A stretch of DNA of 64,000 nt, taken from contig JAJEKV010000040.1 in assembly GCA_021234155.1 (NCBI GenBank), positions 312,001-376,000 of the forward strand. The letters run 5' to 3'. How positions within the stretch are numbered: the stretch's first letter is position 1; each line of letters starts with the position of its first letter. This document shows, in pieces, positions 45,237 to 56,913 of the stretch. Origin of the DNA: Isoetes taiwanensis. Lineage: Eukaryota; Streptophyta; Lycopodiopsida; Isoetales; Isoetaceae. The notes under the pieces were generated by a model. The model had not been told where the DNA came from and ran no database searches. It worked only from the letters and a program-made list of their open reading frames with translations. The translations under genes were made by a program, and so were the position numbers.

Positions 45237-46589
45237 CGTTTCAAAATTGTTTTGAATATAGAATAGAATAGAATACATTTATGTCCTTTGTGCGTAAGGC
45301 CCTCGGACTTATTGTAGCATGGGCGAAGCTCCCTACAAGGGGGTGCTACTAGCACATATCATTTGTTTTTAATGTAGCCTTTTCGAAGGTGACTTTTTCC
45401 TTTAATACCGCACACCCGCTTTACCTCGGCTTCTTGGCCGTGCGTTGATGCGTCGTTATCAATCGGCTTTTAGTCGAGCAATTTTGTGTGGGGCTATATG
45501 ACGTGTTATTAGAGATCATATTACAAGCCCTCTTTCAGCGTGTACCTCTGCGTTGCGGTCATCATTCTTTGGATCGCGATCCCCGGATCGTTCCGGTCGG
45601 TCATCGTCATCATCCCGTGGATTGGTTCCCCACTTTATATTTCTATATCGTCCCCGATGTCCCCATAGATGGCAGTCGTTAATCATATGGTTTTCATCCT
45701 CTATTCCCCCACGTCACATATTCGTGCATATCCTATCCTCCTTGTCTATCCCTCTCCATCACGTTTTTTTCGATTCTTAGGTCGTGGCTTCCCATCGAAT
45801 CGACCGGTATGTCCCTTATTTCTTCCCCAATATGTTATCCGGTACACACCGGTGTCCCATCTGTTGGTGCGGATTAAAACTTGCGCGAGCCGATCTGTCT
45901 TGGGTCTGTATTGTCTCTGCGACCATGCTCTCGTCGCTATGTGCGTCCAATCCTCATTTCCTTTGCTCTTCTTCTATCGGGTTACTTTCGGGTTTAGTCC
46001 CATCTTTCACGGTCCATGTTTGCCACCTCTACGAACCATCCGATTGCCTTCAAGGATGTGTGACTTTGCTGATTCGGTGATTGCAATCTTTGGACGTTTC
46101 CCTTGATGTCTCAGCGTTGTCTCGGGCGGCGGTATCTTATGGTTCTCTCCCATGCTCTCACTTCCATTGGCCTTTGCCCCGTTTTCGAGGACCATAATTG
46201 TCGGTGGGCGTGTTTGTCCTTACCCTGAATTCTGCGTGCCATTGTCTAAAAATTCCTTCCCGCTTTCCGGGTTCTTTAAGTTAAGCTGGCCCCATGCTTA
46301 CCTTTCCGTTATGGCGGGTGTGGTGGCTACGGCTGCACTAAATAGGTAGCATTTGATGTCCCAATCGGTTATTCGACTTACATTCGAAGTTTTTCATGTT
46401 AAAGTAACTTCCTATAGCTGATTGGAATCTGGCGTTAGCTCCTTTGGCCCACTTCCGTGCCATGTGCATCATAACCTAGATATCTGTACAGATGTTGTTT
46501 CCTCTATCTCCTTCTCTTTATATCTCGAAAGGTTTATGCCTGTTCGTGTCCAAAGATTACTATCTTTGTTTTTGCTAGGTTCCTTTGTT

Positions 46590-47255
46590 AGCCCTGTATC
46601 TTCACAAAATTGTTCCGTGATTTTGAGCAATCGTGCATTCCTTTTTTTTTGTTGCCATCATACCAAGATCGCCCGCGATATAGCATTATTGGTACCTTAG
46701 TGTCTCGATTAGTAGGGGGCATACTCGCCCCTTGTTGATCGTTATGTATCCCCGTAGTGCATCTATGTATATTCCAAAGCGGGGTTAGGGATAATCGGGC
46801 ATCCACGCTTTCACACTGTGGTCACATATTATCTAATATCCTTCCCCTGTTCCATCTTTGCATACACCTTGTGGTACGGTCTTCGCGTCGATCCTACCAT
46901 GCTTCTCGGCCTTTGCATATCCATTAGTCTTTTTAGCGGCTTCTTCTCTCGGGATCGTGTCAAACGCTTTCCGGAATCTACAAAGCGTGATTATTTTTCT
47001 TTCCATGCGCTTTTTGTTCTCGCTTTTATTAGTATCCAGAAGGGTCACGAGATGATCGTGGTTGAGTGCTGGGTGCGAACCGCCTTGCCTTTTGTGCTCT
47101 CACATTTCCTTCCTCTCGCCCATTTCTTTTTAGTTTTGTTATCCGGTACCTTTCCAAACCATTTTAAGCGAAAATCGCTTACCATTATAGCCCTATAGTT
47201 CTGGATCTTTTTATTCCCCGCCTTATGTAGGGTATGACTCAGTTGTATGTCCATC
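46590..47255 (-). pseudogene. LINE reverse transcriptase domain
   Basis: NYRAIMVSDFRLKWFGKV (about 47,150-47,200) matches the NYRPI.L....K...K motif. FRKAFDTIPRE (about 46,940-46,975) carries the first catalytic Asp. SLTPLWNIHRC (46,750) corresponds to the LSP.LFN segment. The YADD box is broken by a frame change (LYRGRSWYDGN in one frame, AGDLGMMA in another, 46,665-46,700). Confidence 0.85.
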
Positions 47256-48199
47256 CGCGGGGAGCCCCGGTATGTATGATCTTGGATTAAAATGTCGTTA
47301 CATGCAGCTTATTTACGTCTCGGGCATTTCACCGATTCCGCGGTCGGTCGGTATAAATCTGGTGCTTTGTGATTAGCCATTTTGTTTAGGGCTAACATTA
47401 CTTCAACATATTGAGCATAGTACATGTCCGGGGTCATCTTTGTGAGTATTGGTTGCCGGTGCGCCCGTCTTGTATAATTTGTCGGATATGTCTCCCATCC
47501 CTCGGTTCAATGTCATCTTGTTAGTCCCTTGCTTTTACATTGCTACCCCTCCTTTGTTTTGAATCCTTTTCACCGGGGCGGGGTTGTTTTCCTCGGCCAG
47601 TTTTCCATGTACCATTGAATTAAGTTGTAGCGGGATTATCATTATCTTTTCTTCTTTAGTAACCTTAAGTATCGCCTTCTCTTTCGGTATGTCTCCCTCC
47701 TTATGCTTTCTCAATTTCCTCTTGTGTTCTCTTGCACTTTCGTCATCGCATACCATCTTAAGACTCTGAGATGCCGGATTCTTCCTAATTTTGATCCTTC
47801 TCCCAAACACATACATGCGCCGCTACCCTTATCATTATGTCATTGAGGGTATTCCCCATTGTATCAATTGCATTGTGTTCCCCCGGTCCCATTTTTCCCA
47901 TTTCATCCTTGATCATTTATCAGGTAAAGGGTTACCGATACCTTTCCGGAATTGAATTCTTACCATCTTTGTTATTCTTCTTTATTTGCATTGCCATCTT
48001 TTTGTGGCGTCTCATCCAATCTAAATGTTAGTTTGATCGGTCTATGGCTTTTCCTTTTCGATCGGCCATTCGTAGCATTAGCCCTTCTACCTTTTCTGGC
48101 CGCTTGGTCGGCTCAAAATTATATAATCCGCTATGCTCTCTTACCATGTGAGTTTTGGCTCGTAAAACCTCGGATCCCCTCCATCTTTTTGTGCCATTA

Positions 48200-48843
48200 G
48201 CTATGAGATCACCCTCGTTGCGTCGCGGACTTCCGACAATAAGCTCACCTAAGCGTTGATACCGACCTTATCTTACGTATCCCTACGCCATTCACCGTGT
48301 CCTCGCGTGTATTAACTATCGACCATCATTTTTCTCATCGCATGCGTAATTTGTGCTTGTTCGCAACCGTTTCGGCATTTAGATCTCCTACTATAATCAT
48401 TGGTCCTTGTCCCTTCCATTTCGTTATGTTTTCTCCCGGTTCTAACAATTCGGCTTATCATTTGTTTGGCGGGTAATATGCAATTATCGGAACTACCTCT
48501 TGTTTATTTTTCAATTGAATATTCAAAACCATATATCTTTTATTGATATCCTCAATATAACATACATGCATTGTGAGCCGCACTATTCTTTATATAACAA
48601 GCCGCCCGCACTCCCCTCTCCCTTTCTTGAAATCCTGTCTTTCCAACATAAACGGTGGTACCCTTCCTCCTCAGAGAGAGGTAGCCTTTTGGTGTCCCAT
48701 GTCTCCGCCAAACATGTTATGTCACATATTGTAATACGTGGGCACCTTCCATCTTTCTCCATCATCCCATGGGTACCCGAAGCGGTTCGATTACCATGAT
48801 GCCGTGATCTTTTTCCCGAAGATTTGCTCCTTCCGGTCTCCAT
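48200..48843 (-). pseudogene. LINE AP-endonuclease domain
   Basis: CLAETW (around 48,705), then GYHRLCW, then GGLLYKE (48,583) match the first endonuclease motifs. IAYYPPNK, then GPMIIVGDLNAET (around 48,360-48,470) match the central motif with the catalytic Asp and Asn. VNTREDTVN follows. Stops separate the parts. Confidence 0.85.
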
Positions 48844-51800
48844 GTTTTAGTGCCATTCCCCATTCTCCTTGGCCTCCCCACGGTTCTCATTAGCCGAGGG
48901 GTTGGCCCTTGACCCTACGATTTGTTGGCTCTTAGTTTCCCGTTTGGCTTCCTCCTATTATTGCTCGCATTGCGGCTCCCTTCTCGTGATTGCTCTTAGT
49001 GCCTCTCTCGCATTCGTTCTCTTGCATCTCTTGCATGTTGTATGGATTTCCGCGAGATGTGAATTTTCCTTCTCGCGGGTTGGTTTTGCACCCCTGCGGC
49101 CCTTAGTGCTCCTGCGGTTGAGTCCCTTGTTCTCTCCACCCTTTTTACATTGTAATATACCTTGCCATTCTTGACCCACCTTTGTATCCTGCTTGGTTCA
49201 GTTCCACGGCTGGCCAATTCCACTGTGTAGCCCTATGCATGCTGTTAGTGCCTCACGTACTTTGATTCCATTCGCGATGCGGATCCCATCATCTCTCCTT
49301 GGTTGCTAATCCCTCACGTCGGGTTTATGTGCCTCGATCTCCCCCTCCGCTGGGACGGAGGGCTTTGACGATAGCGTTCATGTTCCTTGAACACCGCCTC
49401 TATCACTTCAGCACGGTCATATATATCCTCATTGGCCTCTCTCGCTATCCCACCAGCTTCCAACATCATGTTTAATCTTATTCGCTCCTCATATTCCAAT
49501 AAATGTGGTTTTATCCTATCATATGAATCCCATGCATCCAGCTCAACATTTGATTTCTCCTAATTCAACCAACCTTTTGCGGGATCTTTGCTTTCTCCTC
49601 TTCGATTCGGCCCATTCTCGCCTGCATTTCCTCGCTCATCTTCTCCACCCTCCTACTCCTCCACGCCCATGCTAGTGATGGCTGCTTGTTGCTGTTACAA
49701 GTCTCGCCAATGCGTTGAGTGCATCCGTTCGGATCTTTTGCCTCAGTCGGATCCATTTGTGCCAAAAGTCCCTAAGGTCTTGTTATTCACCGGGGGCCTT
49801 TTCCGCCTCCAATCTCCTCTCCGCTGGCCAAGTTGATGCTATCGGCCATCGCCCTCGTTTGCAAGAGAATCCTGCGAGAAAGACTCTAAGCAAGGCGTTT
49901 CGTATAGACTCTTGCTTTGGAGTAACCGTCGTTTCCCTAAGACTATATATATTTGTCAGCTTCTAAACGGTATTTTTATTGGCGATACGTTTGATTTGAA
50001 TTTCAAATTTTAAAATTCAAAATTCAAAAGGCCCTAATTAGTTTCGGCGTCGTCCCTTTTATTGTCACTTTCGGTTTTTCGTCTGCTGTGCCCAAGGTTG
50101 ATCCTCTCTGTTTCGAAGTCCGAGTGGTTGGTTAGATGCTTGTCTGCATTGATTGGCTTAGTATTTTTGTGGTTTCGTTCTCCTCAGATTGCATGTATGT
50201 ATCGCTCATTTGTGCCAGGTTTCGCGCTCCTTAGTCTGTGGTGGGTGGTAAACCCCTTGTCCATACTTTTCCCGAATCCCCGTGCCGGCGGTTTAGCCAT
50301 CCTTCCGGGGCATTCTTCATACATATATTGTACCGATTAGTTTTATTGAGTTTTTAGTGGTCCTGTTAGCCAGGGTCTTGCCCGCTAGCTAGGGGTGTAT
50401 GCAGGGAGGCTTGACCTCAGCGGGTCTGCATCTTTGTTCCCCGGCCCACCTTTACTCGCTGTGTTGCCATACATCGATGAATGAGGTATTCTTCATACCC
50501 CACAGGCAAAGTCATATGCCGCCTCCATGTTGATGAGTTTATGGTGGTCCCGTTACCGGGCGAGTTGGTGGGTTAGCCCTCGCTATCCACGGTGGGCGCG
50601 GAGGCATAGCCTCTTCGCCGTAATCTTGCCCCCGTCAGCCTTTTACTCGAAATCATTTTGTTCTCTCAAGGCGCCAAGGTGTCCTTTTTCATCGATCCCT
50701 CCGCTTGTATCTTTAGGTGGCTTATTATCCCGCAAATTATTCTTGTTCCTTTCTATCCCTCAATTCATACGCCACCCATTATTTTGTATTTTCCCCTTAC
50801 CTTTGAGTGTTTTCGTCATCCTTCTTCTTAATATCTTTCCCTGATATCTCACAACCTCGATGCATCCTTGACGCCATCTATATATTATACTTTTACATAC
50901 TTTACATCTGACCTTCCATACCCCTTTATTATATTACTATACTTATTATTATTATATTTCTATAGTTCTCGCCTCCCGCTGTAGGTCCATGTCCCGGGTC
51001 TGGGGTCGTTACCACCTTTACTCACATGTCCTCTTTGTCTTCAATCGTGTTTCAACCCGCTTTATATGCTTCTTCATGACGGTTAGCTAAATTGTTGTGT
51101 ATCATCCAATATGTTCTTTCGTGGTCCCTCAAGTTCGAGATTGGGCATTCGTTTACATTTGTTATCTCGCTAGTTTAACTACCTCATATTAGTTCACGAA
51201 ATACGCTTATGTTGTGTGTCTCTTTTGCTTTAGGGAAAGAATAACCGATAACAAAGATAAAGTTACTTATGGTATCATCCCGATTTTATATTTATTGGAA
51301 AAGTCTACATTAAGACGGTAGAGTTCTTTCTCTCACGCACCATTGTTTGTCTTTTTTCAGCCATTCTTACAAAAATTTTTCATGCGGATTATACAAACAA
51401 TCATTTGTTTCCTTCCGTATCATCTAAAAGTCGATGTCGTCCCCGAACTTTCAACCCGAGTCGCTGGAACAAAGGGTCGTTTTTGAACGACAATGAAAAC
51501 AGAAAACGTGAAAAAGCGAGAAACGAGAAGTTGAAGAGGGCAAACGTGTATAGAAGATAAAAGGATAAACGCCGTAAGATAAAAAGAGAAAAGTAAGAGA
51601 AGGAAGGAGGAAAGAAAAACAAAAGGAGAGCATGGCTTGCCAATGCTCTGGGTCCTCCCTTATTTTCATACTTATCCGATTTCTTCCCCGCCCATAACTA
51701 ATGCTTTAGCTTCTTGTCCTCGATGGTTCCCCTCGATCTTTTTTAACTTTTTCGAGATTCCTCCCCATATCGCTCGGACATAAGAAATCGACCTGATTCT

Positions 51801-53823
51801 TCTCCGCCAGCAGGGGGCACTGCACCTTGCCAAATCACACACCGGAAGATTTTGTCTTTGGTAGCTCGACGACCTTTTTGTATGGCGGGCGTGTGAACTT
51901 AGTCTATTGAAGCATTGCATTGTGCTATCTATGTCTTGGCGCCCACCTGATCGCTTTTTGTCGCTTAAAACTCCTCGAAAGTACTTCAAAGCAACCCTAG
52001 AGTATACCGCTATCCCGCATGGATCTGACATGATGGATTGTCAGCATTGCAGGGCGATCTACCGCTAGCCGAGCGATGAAGGCAAGCCCCCTCGCCAGCA
52101 CATACAACCGAAAAGCAGATACACCGCCCACGTTGAGCTCCTCCACCCGGATTGAATGGCACCGCAGTTTCACGGGTGCCGGAGTTGGGGACGCTTTTGC
52201 CAATTTTGCTCCCCCATCTACCTTCACGAACCTTTTTCCCCTTATCCATATTTGCTTCGATCCATGTGGCATTGCTAGACTTGTTGGCTTCTTGCCCGTA
52301 CGGTTTCAGCAAGCTCGGATTAGGGCTCAAGTTTACGGAGAGACTAATTTCTAAATTTAAAAAGGGCGCCTTCACTATCACTCTTCTCCTCGTTATCACC
52401 GTTATATATATAGGGTTTTGGATATTTAGTTTTATTAAATGCGATTTCAGCCCTCTTTTCCAAATTTCGTAGATGCCTTTAAATACCGCTGGGCCTTGTC
52501 CTATCCTGTCCAAGATTTCACTGGCACTTCCGCCGCACATCCTGGCCCTATACCACGACATGTGTACCTTCCCTATTCTCTCTATACTACTCATTATTAT
52601 GGCTATCTCAGAATGTCTTGATCATTTCTACCCCGTTGCGTTGGTTTTCGACCCTCCTCTCCGAGTGCCCGTGCCCCTATTCTTTACTATTTATTTCCTC
52701 GCCCGCGTGCCTATTCTTTGCGTTCGCCCGTCTCGATGTTATTCTCCGCTTTGCCACGTTTTGCCCTCGTTTGTTTCTAAATTCATTAATTAATTTTTCA
52801 TTTTTTTGATTTATTTTATTCTATGAATATTCTTGTTTCTCAACGGCTCGAGATTTTGAATCATCGTCGCCGAACCTTCGAAGCTCCTCTTCCGGTGTCC
52901 TCCCAGTATTCTCTGTTTTGCAATTGTTTGTCGTTAAGTTACCATTCCTTTATCTACCTTGAATTCCAATTTATAGCAACGACCATTCTAGTCTAATAGT
53001 GTTGTGTCATGCTCATGCACCGATTTCTATCTGTTTCTCTTTCGTCCAGATCAATCATACAGTTGAATACTACATAGTTTTATAATTTATTTCATAAACG
53101 GTATGAACATAGTATATTTCGACTATTTTGAGAAGCTAATGTAAGAAATCGGGGAGAGATGGGAGATATGTACTTTGGATATATAGTTGGTCCGCCGTCG
53201 TCAAGCTCCCAGGCCGCTCCCAGCCGCCTCCCTACAGCTCTAGAATATGGACCTGAACCTTAATATTTTAGTAATATTGTTGTGTTTTAAGCTTAAATAA
53301 GACAAAAGAAGTGTTAATTTATTGTGGATTTAATGCCCTTTTAGCCCTCGCTTTTATTTTTTTTGTGTGTCAAAAAGTCGAAAAAATATTCATTTCTTAC
53401 GAAAAAATGGGTTTTTTAACGCACAGTTCCGGCCCAAGGATAAAATTTGTACACAAAGGCCAATCTTCAAAGGCTGCACCAATAGAGCCACAGACGTACG
53501 AACTAAAAGACCAGACGTGGTACGTCCACAGGGGCGCAAGAGAGAGCAAACCAACCGAGGAAAGGCATTGCCTGTACTTGTGCCATCGGTCGTGGAAGGG
53601 CAAGTACAAGGTCGATGATTATTATTATCCCGGACAAATTATAAACCCGATTTACTTAAAACGAAGATGAAATTTTAATGAAGTGCATGCATGACAAAGG
53701 GGAAGTCTTCTATGTTCTTAATAGTAAAATGCTTAGATTAAGCATGTGCAAGCCCAAAGACGTGCATGACTACATATCTGAAAATTACAAGGGCGGCTAT
53801 GTAAGTTATTCTTAGTGGCTTAC

Positions 53824-53837
53824 GTATAAATTTATAC
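53824..53837. repeat. Single palindrome copy in intron 2
   Basis: GTATAAATTTATACC lies 23 bp after the donor at 53,801 and about 40 bp before the acceptor GATATAG at 53,877. Confidence 0.9.
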
Positions 53838-54880
53838 CGTCATCCTCCTAACTTAACCCCCGCATTACATGATATAGTGGACATTTTGATGTCGATTGGT
53901 GCTTCTTGAAAGAAAAGGTGTTGGTCAAAGGTCTGTGGTACCCCACTCCTAACGATGAGGAAGAAAGGGATGAGGAAGTAGAAGAAGAAGAGGAAGAGGA
54001 GGAAATAGAAATACCAAAGGGAAAGGGTAGGAAGCATTCCCCTCGGTAGTAGATACCTGGGCTCCCAAAAAAAAGGTCTAGAACCACAAAGTCATTGACT
54101 ATAGAGGAGTCGCCAGGCAAGCACCGAAGGCTCCTAGTGCAGATATTGTTGTGAAGCCCACAGATAAATCAAGTGCTATTCTTAAGCGGGTGAATGAAAC
54201 TAAACTGCTTAAGCAAACTATATCTTTGACATTGAGCACTATTAAGAGGCCACCTAAAAATGAAGATGGGGTCAGAGTGCTACAGTGTCGGAAGTCGTAT
54301 GCACATGTGGCTATAATCAAAACAAAGAATGAGAAGGAATCCTCATGCCCATGTGTCCCCACTAGTTGTTATGGTGGGACGTGAGTCGGTGCAACCAACT
54401 AAAAGATTACAAGAAGGCTGACTGAAGATTACACATACTACGTTCTTGGTGGCAATACATAGTTACAAGGCAAGGAAAGAACTAGCAAAGGAAGAAAGCC
54501 CGAATTAAGTGTGGAAAGAGCGTGGAAGCGACATCTACGATGGGTGTAACGGATGAAGAAGCAAAAGTCATTGCCGTGAGTCATAATCTCGACAATGACT
54601 TTAGATTGAAAATGAGTTTGATAGACAAGATCCGTTTCATGCACCGTTCCAAGTGCATGGAGAGGATTTTAAAAAGCAAAAGAACAAGCTACAAGAGCTT
54701 CGAGAAGCCCCTGCGCGATGAAGTGTTTGCCCCCGCAGTTATGACTCGATAAGAAGCCCATTATGGCAGTAAAACAATACGATAACTACTTTTTTCCAAG
54801 ATTTAGAGATGGTCAAATTGAGTAAATGCTTTCTTTCTATCTTTGTAGTATGTTTACGTGGTGGTTAGTAGTAACTAGTC

Positions 54881-54946
54881 GTATAAATTTATACCGCGCC
54901 CGGCCAGATAAATTTATACCGCGCCCGTGTAGGTATAAATTTATAC
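54881..54946. repeat. Palindrome array 3 (3 copies), intronic
   Basis: Cores at 54,881, 54,907 and 54,933, with intervals of 26 and 26. The middle copy is shortened on the left (GATAAATTTATACC). Each is followed by CCGCG. The array lies between coding-like FFPRFRDGQIE (54,790-54,822) and an acceptor-like TTTTAG (54,972). Confidence 0.9.
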
Positions 54947-56017
54947 CGCGTTCTGCCGCGCGTAGTTTTAGTCGCAAATGTCCTTTCTCTTACGCCAATC
55001 AACACTAAACACTCCCCCGACCATTTTGGTGTGGGATCTTCAAGAGAGGATTTTTGTATGTTCGAGGATGGTGAGCTTAAAGAACAAGCTGGCGCAAGCA
55101 GAAAGAAACCAAAAAGGTGGTGAATCAAAACAAAAATATGAGCATTGTACCGGACGGTGATTACGTGGTCTCAAAAAGCAAAGAAATATTTGTTCGCCGT
55201 TGGAAAAAGTAGTTGCCAAAGAATTCACATTAGGCGAGATGGCTAAGGAAATTTAAGACGTAAGCCCCACTTGCTATGCCGTGTTCTTTTCATCTTTTTT
55301 GTCTTACAATACTTTTCCCTTTGCAAAATGAAAGATATTGTCACCCCGCCAGGCCGAACTAATGAAGCGACTCAACTTAGAGGACTGGAGGAGTGCAAGC
55401 TTTTGTACCCAAGTTGCACCACGATAGTATTATCGAGAGCATTTGTTAACTTCAAGTGGTCGGGTAGGTTTTGCGTAAAATATGTTCTGCGGTTTGTGCC
55501 TTTGTCTCACATTATTCTTACGGAACAAGAAGAAGGGGCTACCAACCGATTTTTAAACATGGTTTAGGTAGGGCCAAGGAGGAGAGGCAAAGGCTTAAGG
55601 CACTTTTGAACGGGGGTAAAGAGGTCGCCACCTCCGTTTTGACACTACTTACCAGGTGAGATTTACTACATTTGGTCGACGCGTCAGATACGGGTTGTTG
55701 GTGGTGACCGTGGGCCGGGACTCTTTTTAGAGAAACAAAAACTTTACATTATGCATTGCGATATTCCTTATGGCTTCAAAATCAAGGATAGCACTTTTGA
55801 CGAGGAGGCTTTTACTCACGTGCAAGTCCGTTCTTTCTTGGATGGCCTAAAAGAAGTCAACGACATCGAAAACGGAGGGTCATCATTTTTCATTCGACCG
55901 ACTGCCAGACGATGCCGATTACTTAAAAGCCATTGGGAGTCATGCAGAACTTGCCGGGAAAACTAGCGTATGGTAAGCTTTAAATTTCTTGCTTTTCTAT
56001 TTACTTTAACACCGGCA

Positions 56018-56146
56018 GATAAATTTATACCCCGATTAAGCCTCGTGGTATAAATTTATACAAACAAGGCAAACTCGTATAAATTTATCGGCATGGCACC
56101 GTGGTATAAGTTTATCTGAAAAAGGCAATGGTGGTATAAATTTATC
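56018..56146. repeat. Palindrome array 4 (5 copies), intronic
   Basis: Cores at 56,018, 56,048, 56,077, 56,104 and 56,134, with intervals of 30, 29, 27 and 30. The donor GTAAGC lies at 55,971 and methyltransferase coding text resumes at about 56,218. One copy is left-shortened, three right-shortened, and one carries G in the core (GTATAAGTTTATC). Confidence 0.92.
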
Positions 56147-56899
56147 ACGCCACACCATTTAACTAACTTATTTTGTTAGTTTTCTTTCTACCAATGTTTA
56201 ATTGCTTTTTGTTTGGCGGGGCTAAAAACAAATGTCAAAGGACATGGTGGTGGTCCGCTTAGTAAAGCCGCTTTGAACATTTCCATATTGGTTTTACACG
56301 GCGGACACCAAAAACCATGGTTCATTTTAACACTTGAGAATGAAAAGACTCCACCACGCAGCGCCTTTCGGTTCAAACCGTTCTACAAAAATTGAGAGAC
56401 CCACAACGACAAAAAGGACGTGGTATCTCATTATCAAAAGCCGCCACGGCTGACTAATTAATAATTTAATTCGGTGTGGTTTTCGCCGAGACCGGATTCG
56501 GATGCATTTTTGGGGCTCGGGCACCATTACGCCAGTTCGCTTAAAAAAGGGCGCAATGTTGTCTCCGTCGACATAGACCGGGGACAAAATAAGTTTCATC
56601 GGACCGGGATAAGCTCTTGTGAATCCTTTTCGGATGAAAACGAGGAACTGGGAGCAAAAAGCGGTCTTTGGCGATGTGAAAGGCACATATACGAAGAAAT
56701 CCAAACCTCCACTTACGGGAAGAAGAGATGAGGGAGGTGGAGTTTGTCGATCTGGAGCCTGTGATGCCCCCGAGGCAGAAAGCGGCCTCTACGGGTACCG
56801 TGACCATTGGAATCGGGGGCGTCTCTGCTGTTAAAACCCGCAAGAGACAGATCCTAAGGGGGAACGAGAGTCCCGTGGACTGGGAAGACCCATCTTTAG

Positions 56900-56913
56900 G
56901 TATAAATTTATAC
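56900..56913. repeat. Last palindrome copy at a splice-donor position
   Basis: GTATAAATTTATAC follows CATCTTTAG directly after the last recognisable coding text (DWEDPSL). The GT of the palindrome can itself be the intron donor. Confidence 0.8.

Larger units (their letters stand above)
45254..53200 (-). mobile_element. LINE (non-LTR retrotransposon), decayed, nested in intron 1
   Basis: All domains are on the minus strand in LINE order. An ORF1-like region lies at about 52,600-48,900, with scattered Cys/His and a coiled-coil-like EEMQARMGRIEEEKAKI at 49,580-49,630. Then come the AP-type endonuclease, the reverse transcriptase, and a C-terminal DENHMINDCHLWGHRGRYR segment (45,640-45,700) typical of the HxxxC end of LINE ORF2. 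The element ends in ATTCTATTCTATTCTAT (complement of 45,254-45,274), a short tandem tail as in several LINE clades. The 5' end is not sharply defined. The plus-strand open frames throughout this stretch are shadows rich in Ser, Phe and Pro. Confidence 0.85.
53427..56899 (+). pseudogene. ParB-like domain plus DNA N6-adenine/N4-cytosine methyltransferase, intron-rich and decayed
   Basis: Continuation of exon 1 (44,873). Exon 2 starts at 53,427 after CACAG (SGPRIKFVHKGQSS...). KGGY then GTAAGT marks a donor at 53,801. HFDVDWCFLKEKVLVKGLWY (53,881) and a Glu-rich stretch follow. YYVLGGN near 54,437, then VTDEEAKVIAVSHNLDNDF (54,543-54,600) match the GNHR and DEEA..A..DN motifs of ParB/sulfiredoxin-type domains. 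Next is LGEMAKEI (55,224-55,255). The methyltransferase has motif IV as MHCDIPYGF (55,754-55,780; usual DPPY). DVVSHYQKPPRLTN (56,417-56,458) follows. Motif I is SDAFLGLGHHYASSLKKGRN then VVSVDID (56,494-56,575), resembling D.F.G.G.T....LGR...G.E. Motif IV before motif I is the order of the beta-type amino-methyltransferases. A C-terminal piece ends PVDWEDPSL (56,895). Frameshifts occur near 53,665, 54,470 and 55,880. The enzyme class transfers methyl from S-adenosylmethionine to the amino group of adenine or cytosine in DNA; this copy appears dead. Confidence 0.7.

Noticed and set aside
45480-52810. Many plus-strand open frames (Ser/Phe/Pro-rich, 60-145 codons)
   Set aside because: They are shadows of the minus-strand LINE, whose endonuclease and reverse transcriptase motifs are clear.
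53311-53426. Start of the methyltransferase frame at 53,311
   Set aside because: The open frame extends there, but the text is hydrophobic intron-like sequence before a CACAG acceptor. Exon 1 at 44,873 joins in phase.
44505-56146. CRISPR array
   Set aside because: Repeats are short perfect palindromes with 12-26 bp spacers in introns of a plant gene, with no cas genes. Only the regular spacing is CRISPR-like.
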